NCBI GenBank assembly: GCA_024644945.1 | Contig: JAHEGU010000002.1 | Span: 1 to 64,000, forward strand | Direction: 5' to 3' | Length of the DNA: 64,000 bases | From: Gammaproteobacteria bacterium | GTDB taxonomy: Bacteria; Pseudomonadota; Gammaproteobacteria; Arenicellales; Poriferihabitantaceae | Shown here: one piece after another, positions 1 through 8,406 of the stretch | How the letters are laid out: each line of letters starts with the position of its first letter | Numbering within the stretch: position 1 is the first letter of the stretch | Position numbers and translations under genes: made by a program | Notes under the pieces: model-generated | What the model was told of the DNA's origin: nothing | Database searches by the model: none | What the model saw: the letters and a program-made list of their open reading frames with translations, nothing else

Positions 1-2
1 GA

Positions 3-467
3 GGGCTGCGCAATGATCTGCAAGGTCTTGCACAAAAACTAGGCGTCCGGATTGTATTTACCGGATTTGTTAATCAAAGCGGACTACCTGCAGTGTATGC
101 TTCCGCAGATTGCCTGGTGTTGCCTTCCAGCTATGGAGAAACCTGGGGGTTAGTGGTCAACGAGGCGATGAACTTTTCTCTGCCGGTTATCGTATCTGAT
201 CGAGTAGGTTGCGGGCCTGATCTTGTGATAGAAGGAGAGACCGGTTTTCGTTACCAATACGGAAACTCTGATCAGCTTGCCAACGTGCTGTTAGAACTGT
301 GTCATGACGAAGAGAAAAGCCAACGAATCGGCAGAAACGCCAAGCGGCATGTTCGGAATTACTCAATGAAGATTGCTACTCGAGGTCTGGTAGAGGCGAT
401 CACGAGTCTGCAGAGCAATCGTATTGACAAAAATGATGATGATAGTTTCGTGACACGGCTTGAGTGA
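3..467 (+). CDS. GT4-type glycosyltransferase, C-terminal part (cut by window start)
   Basis: The open frame runs in from the left window edge without a start codon, so only the last ~154 residues are visible. They form the C-terminal Rossmann half of a GT-B glycosyltransferase of the GT4 (glycosyl transferases group 1) family. The visible sequence contains the family's E-x7-E nucleotide-sugar site (ETWGLVVNE) followed by the acceptor-side segment PVIVSDRVGCGPDLV and the GETGF turn. Such enzymes transfer a sugar from a nucleotide donor to a growing glycan at the cytoplasmic membrane. The next gene overlaps its 3' end, and further polysaccharide genes follow, so it most likely helps build a surface polysaccharide. 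Donor and acceptor cannot be predicted. Confidence 0.85.
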   Translation, partial: GLRNDLQGLAQKLGVRIVFTGFVNQSGLPAVYASADCLVLPSSYGETWGLVVNEAMNFSLPVIVSDRVGCGPDLVIEGETGFRYQYGNSDQLANVLLELCHDEEKSQRIGRNAKRHVRNYSMKIATRGLVEAITSLQSNRIDKNDDDSFVTRLE

Positions 468-1182
468 ATCAAATATGTGGGCGAAATTTAATATCGGAAT
501 TTGGTATAGCGCCGCTTTGGGCTCAGTAGTTCTTGGTGTAATGGCGTTTCAATTAGCCGGGATTGAAACTGCCCGACAGGAAGTCCGTGCATTGATGGTG
601 TCGTTACAAACCCGGAGCAGTCAAGATTTTAAATTGCTGAGTTCCAAGGCGGAAGAGCTTCCGGTAAACATGCCATTCGCCGATGCTTTGATGGAAACCC
701 GGGCAGATGCCATGGCATTAATCGAATACATGAATGGCGGTGGGCAACCATCTACAGCTCGTAATTTCAGACATGAAGAAATCTTGAAAGACTTTCATCG
801 AGCCCTCGAGGTCACACCAAATGACGGTTACTTGTGGGCGCGATACGCATATTTTCTTGATTACGTTTCAGAACCAGGTCGATCAGAAACGATATCACTG
901 GCCTTATCTCGAGCCGTCGAATGGGGTCCAAAGGATTACAATACAATACGACTGGTCATAGATATTGGTGTAAAGAGGTGGCCATGGTTACCTTGTTCTG
1001 GACGTCGGCAGGTGATTAAGATGTTGGATCATGCAGATTCTATAGACGATCACATGCTCGCTCGCTGGAATACAGATTTAAGAAAGCGTCCCCTGCAGCA
1101 ACATCTAGAGGAGCACTATCGCCATTATGCATTCAATCCACTGTGGGCAAGGAAAAGCCTGGAACAGTGCGGATCATACTGA
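460..1182 (+). CDS. Hypothetical membrane-anchored protein with TPR-like segment, in polysaccharide cluster
   Basis: I do not recognise a named family. The 240-residue protein has one N-terminal hydrophobic helix (about residues 10-30), then a soluble part presumably on the periplasmic side. Around residues 110-135 there is a segment that reads like one tetratricopeptide repeat (FHRALEVTPNDGYLWARYAY). TPR-bearing anchored proteins are common partners of polysaccharide polymerases and exporters, but that role is inferred from position only. The TTG start overlaps the stop of the glycosyltransferase by 8 bp; an ATG at 475, preceded by GAGTG, is an equally good start. Its stop shares one base with the next gene's ATG, which suggests translational coupling. 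Confidence 0.6.
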   Translation: MSESNMWAKFNIGIWYSAALGSVVLGVMAFQLAGIETARQEVRALMVSLQTRSSQDFKLLSSKAEELPVNMPFADALMETRADAMALIEYMNGGGQPSTARNFRHEEILKDFHRALEVTPNDGYLWARYAYFLDYVSEPGRSETISLALSRAVEWGPKDYNTIRLVIDIGVKRWPWLPCSGRRQVIKMLDHADSIDDHMLARWNTDLRKRPLQQHLEEHYRHYAFNPLWARKSLEQCGSY

Positions 1183-2474
1183 TGTTGACTGTCGATCGTT
1201 TAATCTTTGCGGTTACGTTGCTGTTGTTTTCGACGTTGACGGTATTTGATGGTGCCAGAAACGCAATTCTGTTCTTATCTATATCAGGCGGGTTTCTCGT
1301 ACTGTTAGGAGTATGGCTGGCTTTATGCCGTAAAGTGTCCCAGTTGCAGCAGTTCTTTCCTGAATACAAAAGCGTACTTTTGGCCTGCACGATTTGGCTT
1401 TTGCTTACTTGGTTTCAAGCTTATGGCCTCTTTGGATTCGATTCCGTCAATCCTTACCAAACCCACATTGAGCTGTTTCTTTACATCGGATATGGTGCTT
1501 TGCTCGTGCTGTTAATAGCTCTGCTGAGATCACCCACGCGAATTCTATGGTTGGTAGCGGTGATTCTTGCGATAGCAGTTTTCCAAACCTTTTTTGGAAT
1601 GGTCAACTATTACAGTGAGTCGGCGGTTTTTGGCTGGGCACCAACACATTACGCGCTGAAAAGAGTGACTGGAAGTTATGTAAACAGAAATTTCTATGCC
1701 AATTTAGTGGCGATGTCAGCGGGTTTTTCATTTATTTGGGTCTTGACCCGATCACGGACAGAGAGTTCTTTATCTAGAACTCGTCGTCACGTGCGTGGAG
1801 GGAGTGAGGTAGTAGCATTGGCACTATTGTTGATTATGCTGTCGGGTCTGATGCTGTCTGGATCGCGCGCCGCAATTGTGTCGTTTGCAGGCGCCGCAGT
1901 TTTTGTGTTCTTTTTCGTGCTAAGGGATGACAGGTTAAGAATATCCATCGCTGGATTACTGCTGACAGGATTGACATCCTTTGTACTTTTTGGGGCGCAG
2001 TTGATGGGGCAACGATTTTCCCGGCTTGGGATTGAAGCTTCCGATCGCCTCGAACAATGGAAAACAACATTAGGATTGATAAATGGTTCAAAAATCACTG
2101 GATTTGGAGCCGGATCATATGAAACCGTTTTCCGATCAAGGCCTTCGGGAGAGTTGGGGCCAATGACATACAATCATGCTCACAATGATTATCTTGAACT
2201 TATGCTGGAACAAGGCGTCGTGGGATTGTTTCTTTTAGGTGCAATCGTATGTATCCTAGTCTGGAAGTCTTTGCATAAGTTATATCAATCCAGAAGCCTG
2301 CTGCGTAAAAGATTAATTCTGTCAGGAATATTCGGCGCTTCTGTTATATTGCTTCACGCACTGGTGGATTTCCCGTTCCAGGTGCCGGCAAACACGTGGT
2401 TATTTATTGCATTATTGTCGATTGTCGTATCCGCTACCAGAATTGACTTTAGAGCCCCTGCTGAACCGAGTTAA
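1182..2474 (+). CDS. O-antigen ligase / polymerase family membrane protein (Wzy_C-like)
   Basis: A 430-residue polytopic inner-membrane protein with about 10-12 hydrophobic helices and one large periplasmic loop. The loop carries the Wzy_C/O-antigen ligase signature with conserved histidines (YNHAHNDYLELMLEQG) preceded by ITGFGAGSYETVF. Members either polymerise repeat units or ligate an undecaprenyl-linked glycan to lipid A-core or another acceptor at the periplasmic face. The start at 1182 is chosen because ATG overlaps the upstream TGA by one base; a GTG at 1143 would extend the protein by 13 charged residues ahead of the first helix and is less likely. Ligase versus polymerase cannot be separated by sequence alone. 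Confidence 0.78.
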   Translation: MLTVDRLIFAVTLLLFSTLTVFDGARNAILFLSISGGFLVLLGVWLALCRKVSQLQQFFPEYKSVLLACTIWLLLTWFQAYGLFGFDSVNPYQTHIELFLYIGYGALLVLLIALLRSPTRILWLVAVILAIAVFQTFFGMVNYYSESAVFGWAPTHYALKRVTGSYVNRNFYANLVAMSAGFSFIWVLTRSRTESSLSRTRRHVRGGSEVVALALLLIMLSGLMLSGSRAAIVSFAGAAVFVFFFVLRDDRLRISIAGLLLTGLTSFVLFGAQLMGQRFSRLGIEASDRLEQWKTTLGLINGSKITGFGAGSYETVFRSRPSGELGPMTYNHAHNDYLELMLEQGVVGLFLLGAIVCILVWKSLHKLYQSRSLLRKRLILSGIFGASVILLHALVDFPFQVPANTWLFIALLSIVVSATRIDFRAPAEPS

Positions 2475-2502
2475 TTTACTGGATAATCAACCTGCCTGAA
2501 CT

Positions 2503-3894
2503 GTGTCTGAGTTACTCACATTTTCTTTGCTCTGTTTGTGTTGTTTTGCAGCCATACAAAAATGGTGGCATGGCGTATGGCTTTGTATCGCAGTAGGATT
2601 TTTGCAGGATCCGATACGTAAGCTGATTCCCGGAGAGCCGGTTTATATGGTAACGCTTTCTGCTGTTGTTTTTGCGGCGCTCGTGGTTGGATTGCTGTTG
2701 CGTCATTATCGTTTTGATTTCACTCGCATCCCAGGGTGGCAGGGAGGCGTAGCGCAAGCATTAATTGCGCTGTTGTTATTGGTTTGTGTGCAGCTAGTGC
2801 TTGCCTATCTGAATTCACACAGCCTATTTATCGTGGCGTTAGGAGTGTTGACCTACTTTACCCCAATCGTGGCAATACTTGCCGGATTCTATTTTGCCTG
2901 TAGAGTAGGTGAGTCCGGCATAGTCCGATTCATGACTTACTATTGCATTATTTGTGTGCTGTTTACTTCGGGTATTTATCTCGAGTACTTAAGTATCGAC
3001 TGGGCGGTTCTCGGCGAAGTTGGTGCTGGTCTCGTAATCTATGATGTAGGGACGGTGTTGAAGGCGCATTCAGGCTTTTTTCGGTCGTCCGAAATTGCCG
3101 CATGGCATATAGTACTTGGATCTTGCTTTCTAATGGTTTTGGCTACCCGGACGCGATTAACAACCGTCAGAGTGCTTTGCGTGTTTGGAATTGTCTTTTT
3201 AATTGCGGCAGGTCTACTGACCGGCCGACGAAAACTCATTGTGTCGGCAATTATATTCCTGACTACCTATTGGTTTCTCATCACCATATATTACCGGCGT
3301 TCGCTTCGTGTAGCCGTCGTAGTGGTGTTATTAGGTATGTCCGCGCTTTGGATTACTGCCAAGCAATATTATGTGCCCGATCAAGAACAAGGAAGATATG
3401 ATCTATATGTGGAGCGGGCCAGTGGAGTTTTTGCGGATATTACTGAACGCGGAAGAGTTCTTGGTATTGGTGCTGTAGTGTCGGCGGTAAAGAGATATGG
3501 ATTGCTTGGTCTAGGGGCAGGTGCTGCCAGTCAAGGTGCACGCCTGAATAGCAACACCAATTTTGTTCCAATTTTCGAAGCAGAAGGTGGACTAGGTCGA
3601 ATTGTGGTTGAGCTTGGTTTGATTGGTTTGCTGGTTTCGGCTTGGCTTATTTTTGTTTTTGTGATTTACGTCTGGAGAGTCATTCAGTATGTTTCAGAAA
3701 AAGGCGGCAGGTTCGGTTATATCTGCTTTGGTCTGGTCGGCATTTTGTCGGCCAACCTCGCTCATTTCACTGTAGCATCCCAAGTGTTTAGCGACCCTAC
3801 GATCTTAATTTTGCTTGGTTTGTTCGCTGGTATGATTGCGGCCAGTCCGGTCTTGGTCAATCGCTTCGGTATGATTTTTGAAACCGTAGACTGA
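2503..3894 (+). CDS. Polytopic membrane protein, probable polysaccharide polymerase
   Basis: A 463-residue, very hydrophobic protein with about 11 predicted helices, beginning at GTG 28 bp after the previous gene. It has the general build of O-antigen/exopolysaccharide polymerases: many helices and a long central loop (about residues 290-360) holding a glycine-rich stretch (GLLGLGAGAASQGARL) close to the topological place where Wzy_C proteins have their active loop. No histidine signature comparable to that of the preceding gene is visible, so the assignment rests on topology and position. Two such proteins in a row suggests division of labour, for example one polymerase and one ligase. The next gene starts 6 bp after the stop. 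Confidence 0.55.
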   Translation: MSELLTFSLLCLCCFAAIQKWWHGVWLCIAVGFLQDPIRKLIPGEPVYMVTLSAVVFAALVVGLLLRHYRFDFTRIPGWQGGVAQALIALLLLVCVQLVLAYLNSHSLFIVALGVLTYFTPIVAILAGFYFACRVGESGIVRFMTYYCIICVLFTSGIYLEYLSIDWAVLGEVGAGLVIYDVGTVLKAHSGFFRSSEIAAWHIVLGSCFLMVLATRTRLTTVRVLCVFGIVFLIAAGLLTGRRKLIVSAIIFLTTYWFLITIYYRRSLRVAVVVVLLGMSALWITAKQYYVPDQEQGRYDLYVERASGVFADITERGRVLGIGAVVSAVKRYGLLGLGAGAASQGARLNSNTNFVPIFEAEGGLGRIVVELGLIGLLVSAWLIFVFVIYVWRVIQYVSEKGGRFGYICFGLVGILSANLAHFTVASQVFSDPTILILLGLFAGMIAASPVLVNRFGMIFETVD

Positions 3895-3900
3895 ATCCAT

Positions 3901-5649
3901 ATGGTTGTGGTTGGGATAAATGCTTTTCACGGAGATGCTTCTGCCGTAATAGCAGTAAATGGGCGTATCGTCGCGGCAGTTGAAGAGGAACGTTTTACCC
4001 GGATCAAGCACTGGGCAGGTATGCCTATTGAGTCGGTGAGATGTTGTCTCGAGATAGCAGGGCTCGGCGCTTCTGAAGTGAACCATTGGGCGGTAAACAA
4101 TGACAACAAAGCTCATCGGTTAAGAAAACTCGGTTATATGTTGAAAGGTGCCGCTCGACCAAATCTAATAATGTCGCGGGTACGAAACCGTGTGAAGAAA
4201 AGCAGCGTGGAGCAGGAGCTTGTCAAGGCTTTTGGTGGGAAGACGCAACAGTTCAGCGTTCATCATATTGAACATCATCTTAGCCACCTGGCTTCAACAT
4301 TTTACCCTTCAGGTTTCTCCAAAGCATTGGCGGTTTCGATCGATGGTTTCGGCGATTTCAGCAGCGCCGCATGGGGTCTCGGCGGAGACAATGGTATTGA
4401 GCCCGAAGGATACGTGTATTTTCCACATTCGTTGGGCATATTTTACCAAGCGGTTACCCAGTACCTTGGATTTCGTGACTATGGCGATGAATACAAAGTA
4501 ATGGGACTAGCACCCTATGGAAATCCGTTGTATCTCGACTCGCTGAATCAATTGTTGTCGGTTAATAGTACTTCGGTTTATCAGCTGAATCTTAAGTATT
4601 TCCGCCATCACAACCAACCTATATCGTTTAGCTGGGAACGGGGCAGACCTGTTTTCGATTCTTTATATAGCCCTCTGCTGGAACAATTGTTGGGGCCGTC
4701 GAGATTGCCCGAAGAGCCGCTAGAGCAACGACATAGGAACATTGCCGCAAGCGCACAGAAATTGTTCGAAAACTGTCTATTCTCAATGCTGAACGGTTTG
4801 TACAAAAAATACAAAGTGAGCAACCTTGCTTTGGCAGGTGGATGTGCGATGAATTCAGTTGCAAACGGCAAGATTAGTGAGCGCACAGGATTTAATCGAG
4901 TATATATTCAGCCCGCTGCAGGAGATGCAGGAGGTGCCATGGGTGCAGCGCTGGAGCTGAATAGACAATTAGGTGGAAATATCGTGAGAGATCCAATGCC
5001 CAATGCCTACCTCGGGCCTGGATTCTCGAGTAACAGCATCAAGTCATTGCTCAATGACAACCAATCAAGAATTGAGAGTGCGGGTTGTAGAGTCAGGTTT
5101 TTGGAGTTGGACGATCTGATTGCAAAGATTGCAGATGCACTGGCTGGCGGCCGCGTGGTTGGTTGGTTTCAAGGGCGTATGGAGTGGGGTGCACGCGCAC
5201 TCGGCAACCGTTCGATTTTGGGCGATCCTCGTTGTGCTGACATGCAGCAAATTCTTAATCATAAAATCAAGCGGAGAGAATCTTTTCGTCCATTTGCCCC
5301 TTCAATTCTAAGGGAGCATGTTAGTCAATGGTTTGAGGTCGATGACGAGGTGCCTTATATGCAGAAAGTCTATAAAATCCAGCGCCACCGAAGAGCAGAA
5401 ATACCCGCTGTTACCCATGTGGACGGCAGTGGACGTCTACAAACCGTCACTGTGAAACAGAATCCGCTTTACTTCAGGCTGATTGAAGCTTTCTATCAGA
5501 AAACTGGAGTGCCTTTGCTGCTCAACACCTCTTTTAACGAAAATGAGCCTATTGTTTGTACCCCCCAAGAAGCGCTGGAGTGTTTTCTACGAACCCGCAT
5601 GGACGTGCTGGCACTCGGGCAGGTAATGCTAAGTCGCGAAAGTGAATAA
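3901..5649 (+). CDS. Carbamoyltransferase, NodU/CmcH family
   Basis: A 582-residue cytosolic enzyme of the NodU/CmcH/TobZ family, which moves a carbamoyl group from carbamoyl phosphate via a carbamoyl-adenylate to a hydroxyl group of a sugar or antibiotic. The N-terminal Kae1-like domain begins VVGINAFHGDASAV and contains the metal-binding histidine cluster HHIEHHLSH (residues 121-129) and nucleotide-binding glycine motifs LAGGCAMN and GDAGGAMGAA. The C-terminal domain carries the family's GRMEWGARALGNRSIL and NTSFNENEPIV segments. Full length for the family. Set between a polymerase gene and a WecA-like gene (overlapping the latter by 8 bp), it probably O-carbamoylates a sugar of the polysaccharide made by this cluster; the exact acceptor is unknown. 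Confidence 0.88.
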   Translation: MVVVGINAFHGDASAVIAVNGRIVAAVEEERFTRIKHWAGMPIESVRCCLEIAGLGASEVNHWAVNNDNKAHRLRKLGYMLKGAARPNLIMSRVRNRVKKSSVEQELVKAFGGKTQQFSVHHIEHHLSHLASTFYPSGFSKALAVSIDGFGDFSSAAWGLGGDNGIEPEGYVYFPHSLGIFYQAVTQYLGFRDYGDEYKVMGLAPYGNPLYLDSLNQLLSVNSTSVYQLNLKYFRHHNQPISFSWERGRPVFDSLYSPLLEQLLGPSRLPEEPLEQRHRNIAASAQKLFENCLFSMLNGLYKKYKVSNLALAGGCAMNSVANGKISERTGFNRVYIQPAAGDAGGAMGAALELNRQLGGNIVRDPMPNAYLGPGFSSNSIKSLLNDNQSRIESAGCRVRFLELDDLIAKIADALAGGRVVGWFQGRMEWGARALGNRSILGDPRCADMQQILNHKIKRRESFRPFAPSILREHVSQWFEVDDEVPYMQKVYKIQRHRRAEIPAVTHVDGSGRLQTVTVKQNPLYFRLIEAFYQKTGVPLLLNTSFNENEPIVCTPQEALECFLRTRMDVLALGQVMLSRESE

Positions 5650-6697
5650 TTTTATGCTTGCACTTGGTGGAATGCTGATCACGATGCTATTGCTGCGCAT
5701 GTCGATACCCCTGGCGCACAGGTTTAGTCTTGTCGCAATACCCGGTCAGCATCGACGACACCAGGGTAAGATACCGTTGACCGGTGGTATTGCCATGTCG
5801 GCCGGTGCGGCGCTGACTCTGCTGATGATCGGGCATCTCCCAGAGCCCGGTCTTGCCGTTGCAGTAATTCTGTTGCTGGTGATCGGCGTTATAGATGATC
5901 GATTTTCAACTCCTTATTGGATTCGGTTTTTGTTTCAGATAATTGCGGTACTGTTGATTATCTGGGTTGACGATGTTCGGTTGGTTGATTTGGGGAAGAC
6001 GTTCTCTGCTGAGATAACGAATCTGGGAAACTATAGTGTCGCAATCACTGTGTTCGCGGGAGTAGGGGTAATCAATGCCATTAATATGATTGATGGAATG
6101 GACGGATTGGCGGGTAGTCTCGTACTGGTTTGCCTCCTTTCGGTCTTTGGTCTGTTGCTTTTTTCAGGTTCCGAAGAAATCGATCTGGTGCTTTTAGTGT
6201 CTGCAGCGGTAGTAGGATTTCTCGGATTCAATTTGCGTGCTATTCATCGTCGGGGGGCGCGAGTATTTATGGGAGATGCCGGCAGTATGGTATTAGGAAT
6301 AGTGCTGGCCTGGCTGCTGATTCACCACAGCCAAAGTACGAGGACATCTTTTGCTCCGGTTGTAGCGTTATGGATTCTCGCGATTCCACTTTTTGATGCG
6401 GTAGGGGTGTTGCTCAGGCGGTCGATTCGCCGGGGTTCGCCGTTTCATGCGGACTGGTTGCACACTCATCATTTGCTGATGAGACTTGGTTTGAGCGTAA
6501 ATGAGACCCTAGCCGTGATCGTAAGCGTAGCGGCTCTAATGGCTCTTGCAGGCATTGTACTTTTCCTTGGCGGTACGCCGGAGCATTATCTTTTTTATCT
6601 TTTTCTCGGGCTATTCGCCTGTTACATTATTCTAATGGAGGTCGGTGAATACTGTCTTAGCAGGTGGGACCCTCATCTAAATAGTGAAGAACGCTAG
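5642..6697 (+). CDS. WecA/WbpL-like polyprenyl-phosphate sugar-1-phosphate transferase
   Basis: A 351-residue integral membrane enzyme of the MraY/WecA superfamily (GT family 4 lipid-carrier glycosyltransferases). It transfers a HexNAc-1-phosphate from a UDP-sugar to undecaprenyl phosphate, the first step of repeat-unit assembly. Hallmarks are in the expected order: Mg-binding DD at 85-86, NMIDGMDGL at 148-156, GDAGS at 211-215, and the histidine-rich loop HADWLHTHH at 269-277 typical of WecA/WbpL rather than MraY. About 10-11 helices. The GTG start lies inside the carbamoyltransferase gene, and the stop overlaps the following SDR gene by 14 bp, so the three are very likely co-transcribed. 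Sugar specificity is not evident. Confidence 0.85.
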   Translation: MNNFMLALGGMLITMLLLRMSIPLAHRFSLVAIPGQHRRHQGKIPLTGGIAMSAGAALTLLMIGHLPEPGLAVAVILLLVIGVIDDRFSTPYWIRFLFQIIAVLLIIWVDDVRLVDLGKTFSAEITNLGNYSVAITVFAGVGVINAINMIDGMDGLAGSLVLVCLLSVFGLLLFSGSEEIDLVLLVSAAVVGFLGFNLRAIHRRGARVFMGDAGSMVLGIVLAWLLIHHSQSTRTSFAPVVALWILAIPLFDAVGVLLRRSIRRGSPFHADWLHTHHLLMRLGLSVNETLAVIVSVAALMALAGIVLFLGGTPEHYLFYLFLGLFACYIILMEVGEYCLSRWDPHLNSEER

Positions 6698-7379
6698 GTA
6701 CATTGTTACCGGTGGCAGTGCTGGCATCGGTGCGGCCGTCGTCAATAGGTTGGCTTCTGCGGGATATCACGTTACTAGCGTAGCCAGAAGGAAGGCGGCA
6801 AAGGATGTGGAGCTGGTAGAGTCTGTACAATGCGATTTGTCGAATCTGGATCAGATTCAATCACAACTTAAAGAATTGGTTAAGCGCGGGCAGCCTGAGG
6901 GCGCGGTGCTTTGCCACGGATTCGGGGACTTCGGTTCTCTAGAACAGTTTTCCGATGCACGCATTCGGCGCTTGGTGGATACTAACCTGACAAGCAACCT
7001 GTTACTGGCAAGGCTGCTGATACCTGTGTTGAAGGCAAACGGTAAAGGCACATTGGTATTTATGGGTTCTGAGGCTGCATTGCGGGGTGGCAAACAGGGT
7101 GCAGTTTACGCCGCTACTAAATTTGCCCTTCGCGGATTGGCACAGTCGCTCCGACAGGAATGTAGTAGTAGTGGTGTGAGGATCGCAATAGTAAATCCGG
7201 GCATGGTAAATACCGAGTTTTTTAACGATTTGTCTTTTACCCCGGGGGTAAATCGAGACAATGCATTGACAGCGGAGGACGTCGCGGATGCCGTGATGAC
7301 TATACTGGAAGCACCGCCACATGCGGTGATCGACGAAATCAATCTGTCGCCATTAAAAAAAGTGATCAGGCAACGGTGA
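6684..7379 (+). CDS. Short-chain dehydrogenase/reductase (SDR)
   Basis: A 231-residue classical SDR with a single Rossmann domain. Visible motifs are the cofactor loop TGGSAGIG (9-16), an arginine pair after the second strand (ARR, 34-36) suggesting NADP preference, the catalytic serine at 129 and the Y142-x3-K146 pair in VYAATKFALRG, followed by NPGMVNTEFF. It begins at GTG inside the WecA-like gene, so it is the last gene of the polysaccharide block. It may reduce or epimerise a sugar nucleotide, but classical SDRs of this length act on many substrates, and none can be named from sequence. Confidence 0.8.
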   Translation: MKNARYIVTGGSAGIGAAVVNRLASAGYHVTSVARRKAAKDVELVESVQCDLSNLDQIQSQLKELVKRGQPEGAVLCHGFGDFGSLEQFSDARIRRLVDTNLTSNLLLARLLIPVLKANGKGTLVFMGSEAALRGGKQGAVYAATKFALRGLAQSLRQECSSSGVRIAIVNPGMVNTEFFNDLSFTPGVNRDNALTAEDVADAVMTILEAPPHAVIDEINLSPLKKVIRQR

Positions 7380-7434
7380 GCCTCCTTGCCCTTATAATGC
7401 ATATAGTTAATCTAAATACAAAAAGTGATTTCTT

Positions 7435-8232
7435 ATGATTAATCTTGCGATTGCCGGAGCGTCTGGACGAATGGGGCGGGCGATTATTCAACAATCCGTC
7501 GAGACGACTGGCGTAGAAGTATCGGCGGCGATGGAGCGAAGTGGCAGTGCCAACCTGGGTCAGGACGCGGGACTGTGTGCTGGAATCAAGGAACTAGGAG
7601 TGAAAATCTCAGACACCCTAGACGGGCAGAGATTTGACGTGATGCTTGATTTCACCGCACCTGAAGCCACCCTGGAGCATGCGAAACTTTGTAGCAATTC
7701 CGGGAAGGCCCTAATGACAGGTACTACGGGTTTGACTTTGGAGCAGAAACGACAGTTGCAAGAGATCGCGAAAGATATTCCGGTGGTGCTGGCAGCTAAT
7801 ACAAGTGTCGGTATTAACCTCTGTGTGGCGTTGCTGGAAATTGCCGCTAGGGTTATTGGAGATGTCACAGACATTGAAGTGATTGAAGCGCACCACCGCC
7901 ATAAGGTGGATGCTCCATCGGGTACAGCATTATTGTTAGGCGAGACCATAGCCAGTGCCCTTGGAAAGTCGCTGCCAGATGATGGAATATTCTGCCGCGA
8001 AGGTCATACAGGGGAGCGGCCTACTGGCAGTATTGGATTCTCCACAATTCGCGGAGGTGATATTGCTGGCGAACATACGGTGATGTTTATTGGCGAAAGT
8101 GAGAGGATCGAAATTTCCCATCGAGCAACCGATCGTAAAATATTTGCCCGAGGGGCACTGCGCGCGGCGCAGTGGCTGGTGACCCAGCGAGCTGGTTTTT
8201 ACACTATGCAGGATGTTCTCGGTCTTCGTTGA
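7435..8232 (+). CDS. dapB: 4-hydroxy-tetrahydrodipicolinate reductase
   Basis: Reduces 4-hydroxy-tetrahydrodipicolinate with NAD(P)H in the diaminopimelate/lysine pathway, which feeds both lysine and peptidoglycan. The 265-residue protein is full length. It has the N-terminal nucleotide loop GASGRMG (8-14), the conserved TGTTGL segment (95-100), and the substrate-site motifs HHRHK (153-157) and DAPSGTA (159-165). The ATG start is preceded by a 55-bp gap from the SDR gene; TATAAT at 7393-7398 lies in that gap but has no convincing -35 partner. dapB upstream of carAB and greA is a common gammaproteobacterial order; here polysaccharide genes replace the often adjacent dnaKJ. Confidence 0.96.
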   Translation: MINLAIAGASGRMGRAIIQQSVETTGVEVSAAMERSGSANLGQDAGLCAGIKELGVKISDTLDGQRFDVMLDFTAPEATLEHAKLCSNSGKALMTGTTGLTLEQKRQLQEIAKDIPVVLAANTSVGINLCVALLEIAARVIGDVTDIEVIEAHHRHKVDAPSGTALLLGETIASALGKSLPDDGIFCREGHTGERPTGSIGFSTIRGGDIAGEHTVMFIGESERIEISHRATDRKIFARGALRAAQWLVTQRAGFYTMQDVLGLR

Positions 8233-8257
8233 ATCATAACGCTTGGAAGGTTACAAT
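8229..8257 (+). promoter_or_regulatory. Candidate sigma-70 promoter for carAB
   Basis: TTGAAT (8229-8234) and TACAAT (8252-8257) are separated by exactly 17 bases, matching consensus at four and five of six positions. The -35 hexamer overlaps the dapB stop. A transcript starting near 8264 would have a leader of about 140 nt before carA that contains the hairpin at 8320-8350. This is a sequence match only. Confidence 0.4.
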
Positions 8258-8319
8258 CCGCGCCAACAAAACCACACTACAGAGGCTTTAAGCGATTTCA
8301 GGCCAGAAAAGATCAAATG

Positions 8320-8350
8320 GGGAGAAACCTAGAGGTTTCTCCCTTTTTTT
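8320..8350 (+). terminator. Rho-independent terminator between dapB and carA (possible attenuator)
   Basis: A perfect 10-bp stem (GGGAGAAACC at 8320-8329 with GGTTTCTCCC at 8334-8343) closes a TAGA tetraloop and is followed by seven T residues (8344-8350). It lies 87 bp after dapB and 56 bp before carA. The simple reading is the terminator of the dapB transcript. Because a good promoter candidate lies upstream at 8229-8257, it could also act as an attenuator in the carAB leader. Confidence 0.88.
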
Positions 8351-8406
8351 GAGTTTATTTTGCCTGGCTTCACTGCTGGAGGCCCGAACAATTGAGGGAG
8401 ATTTGA

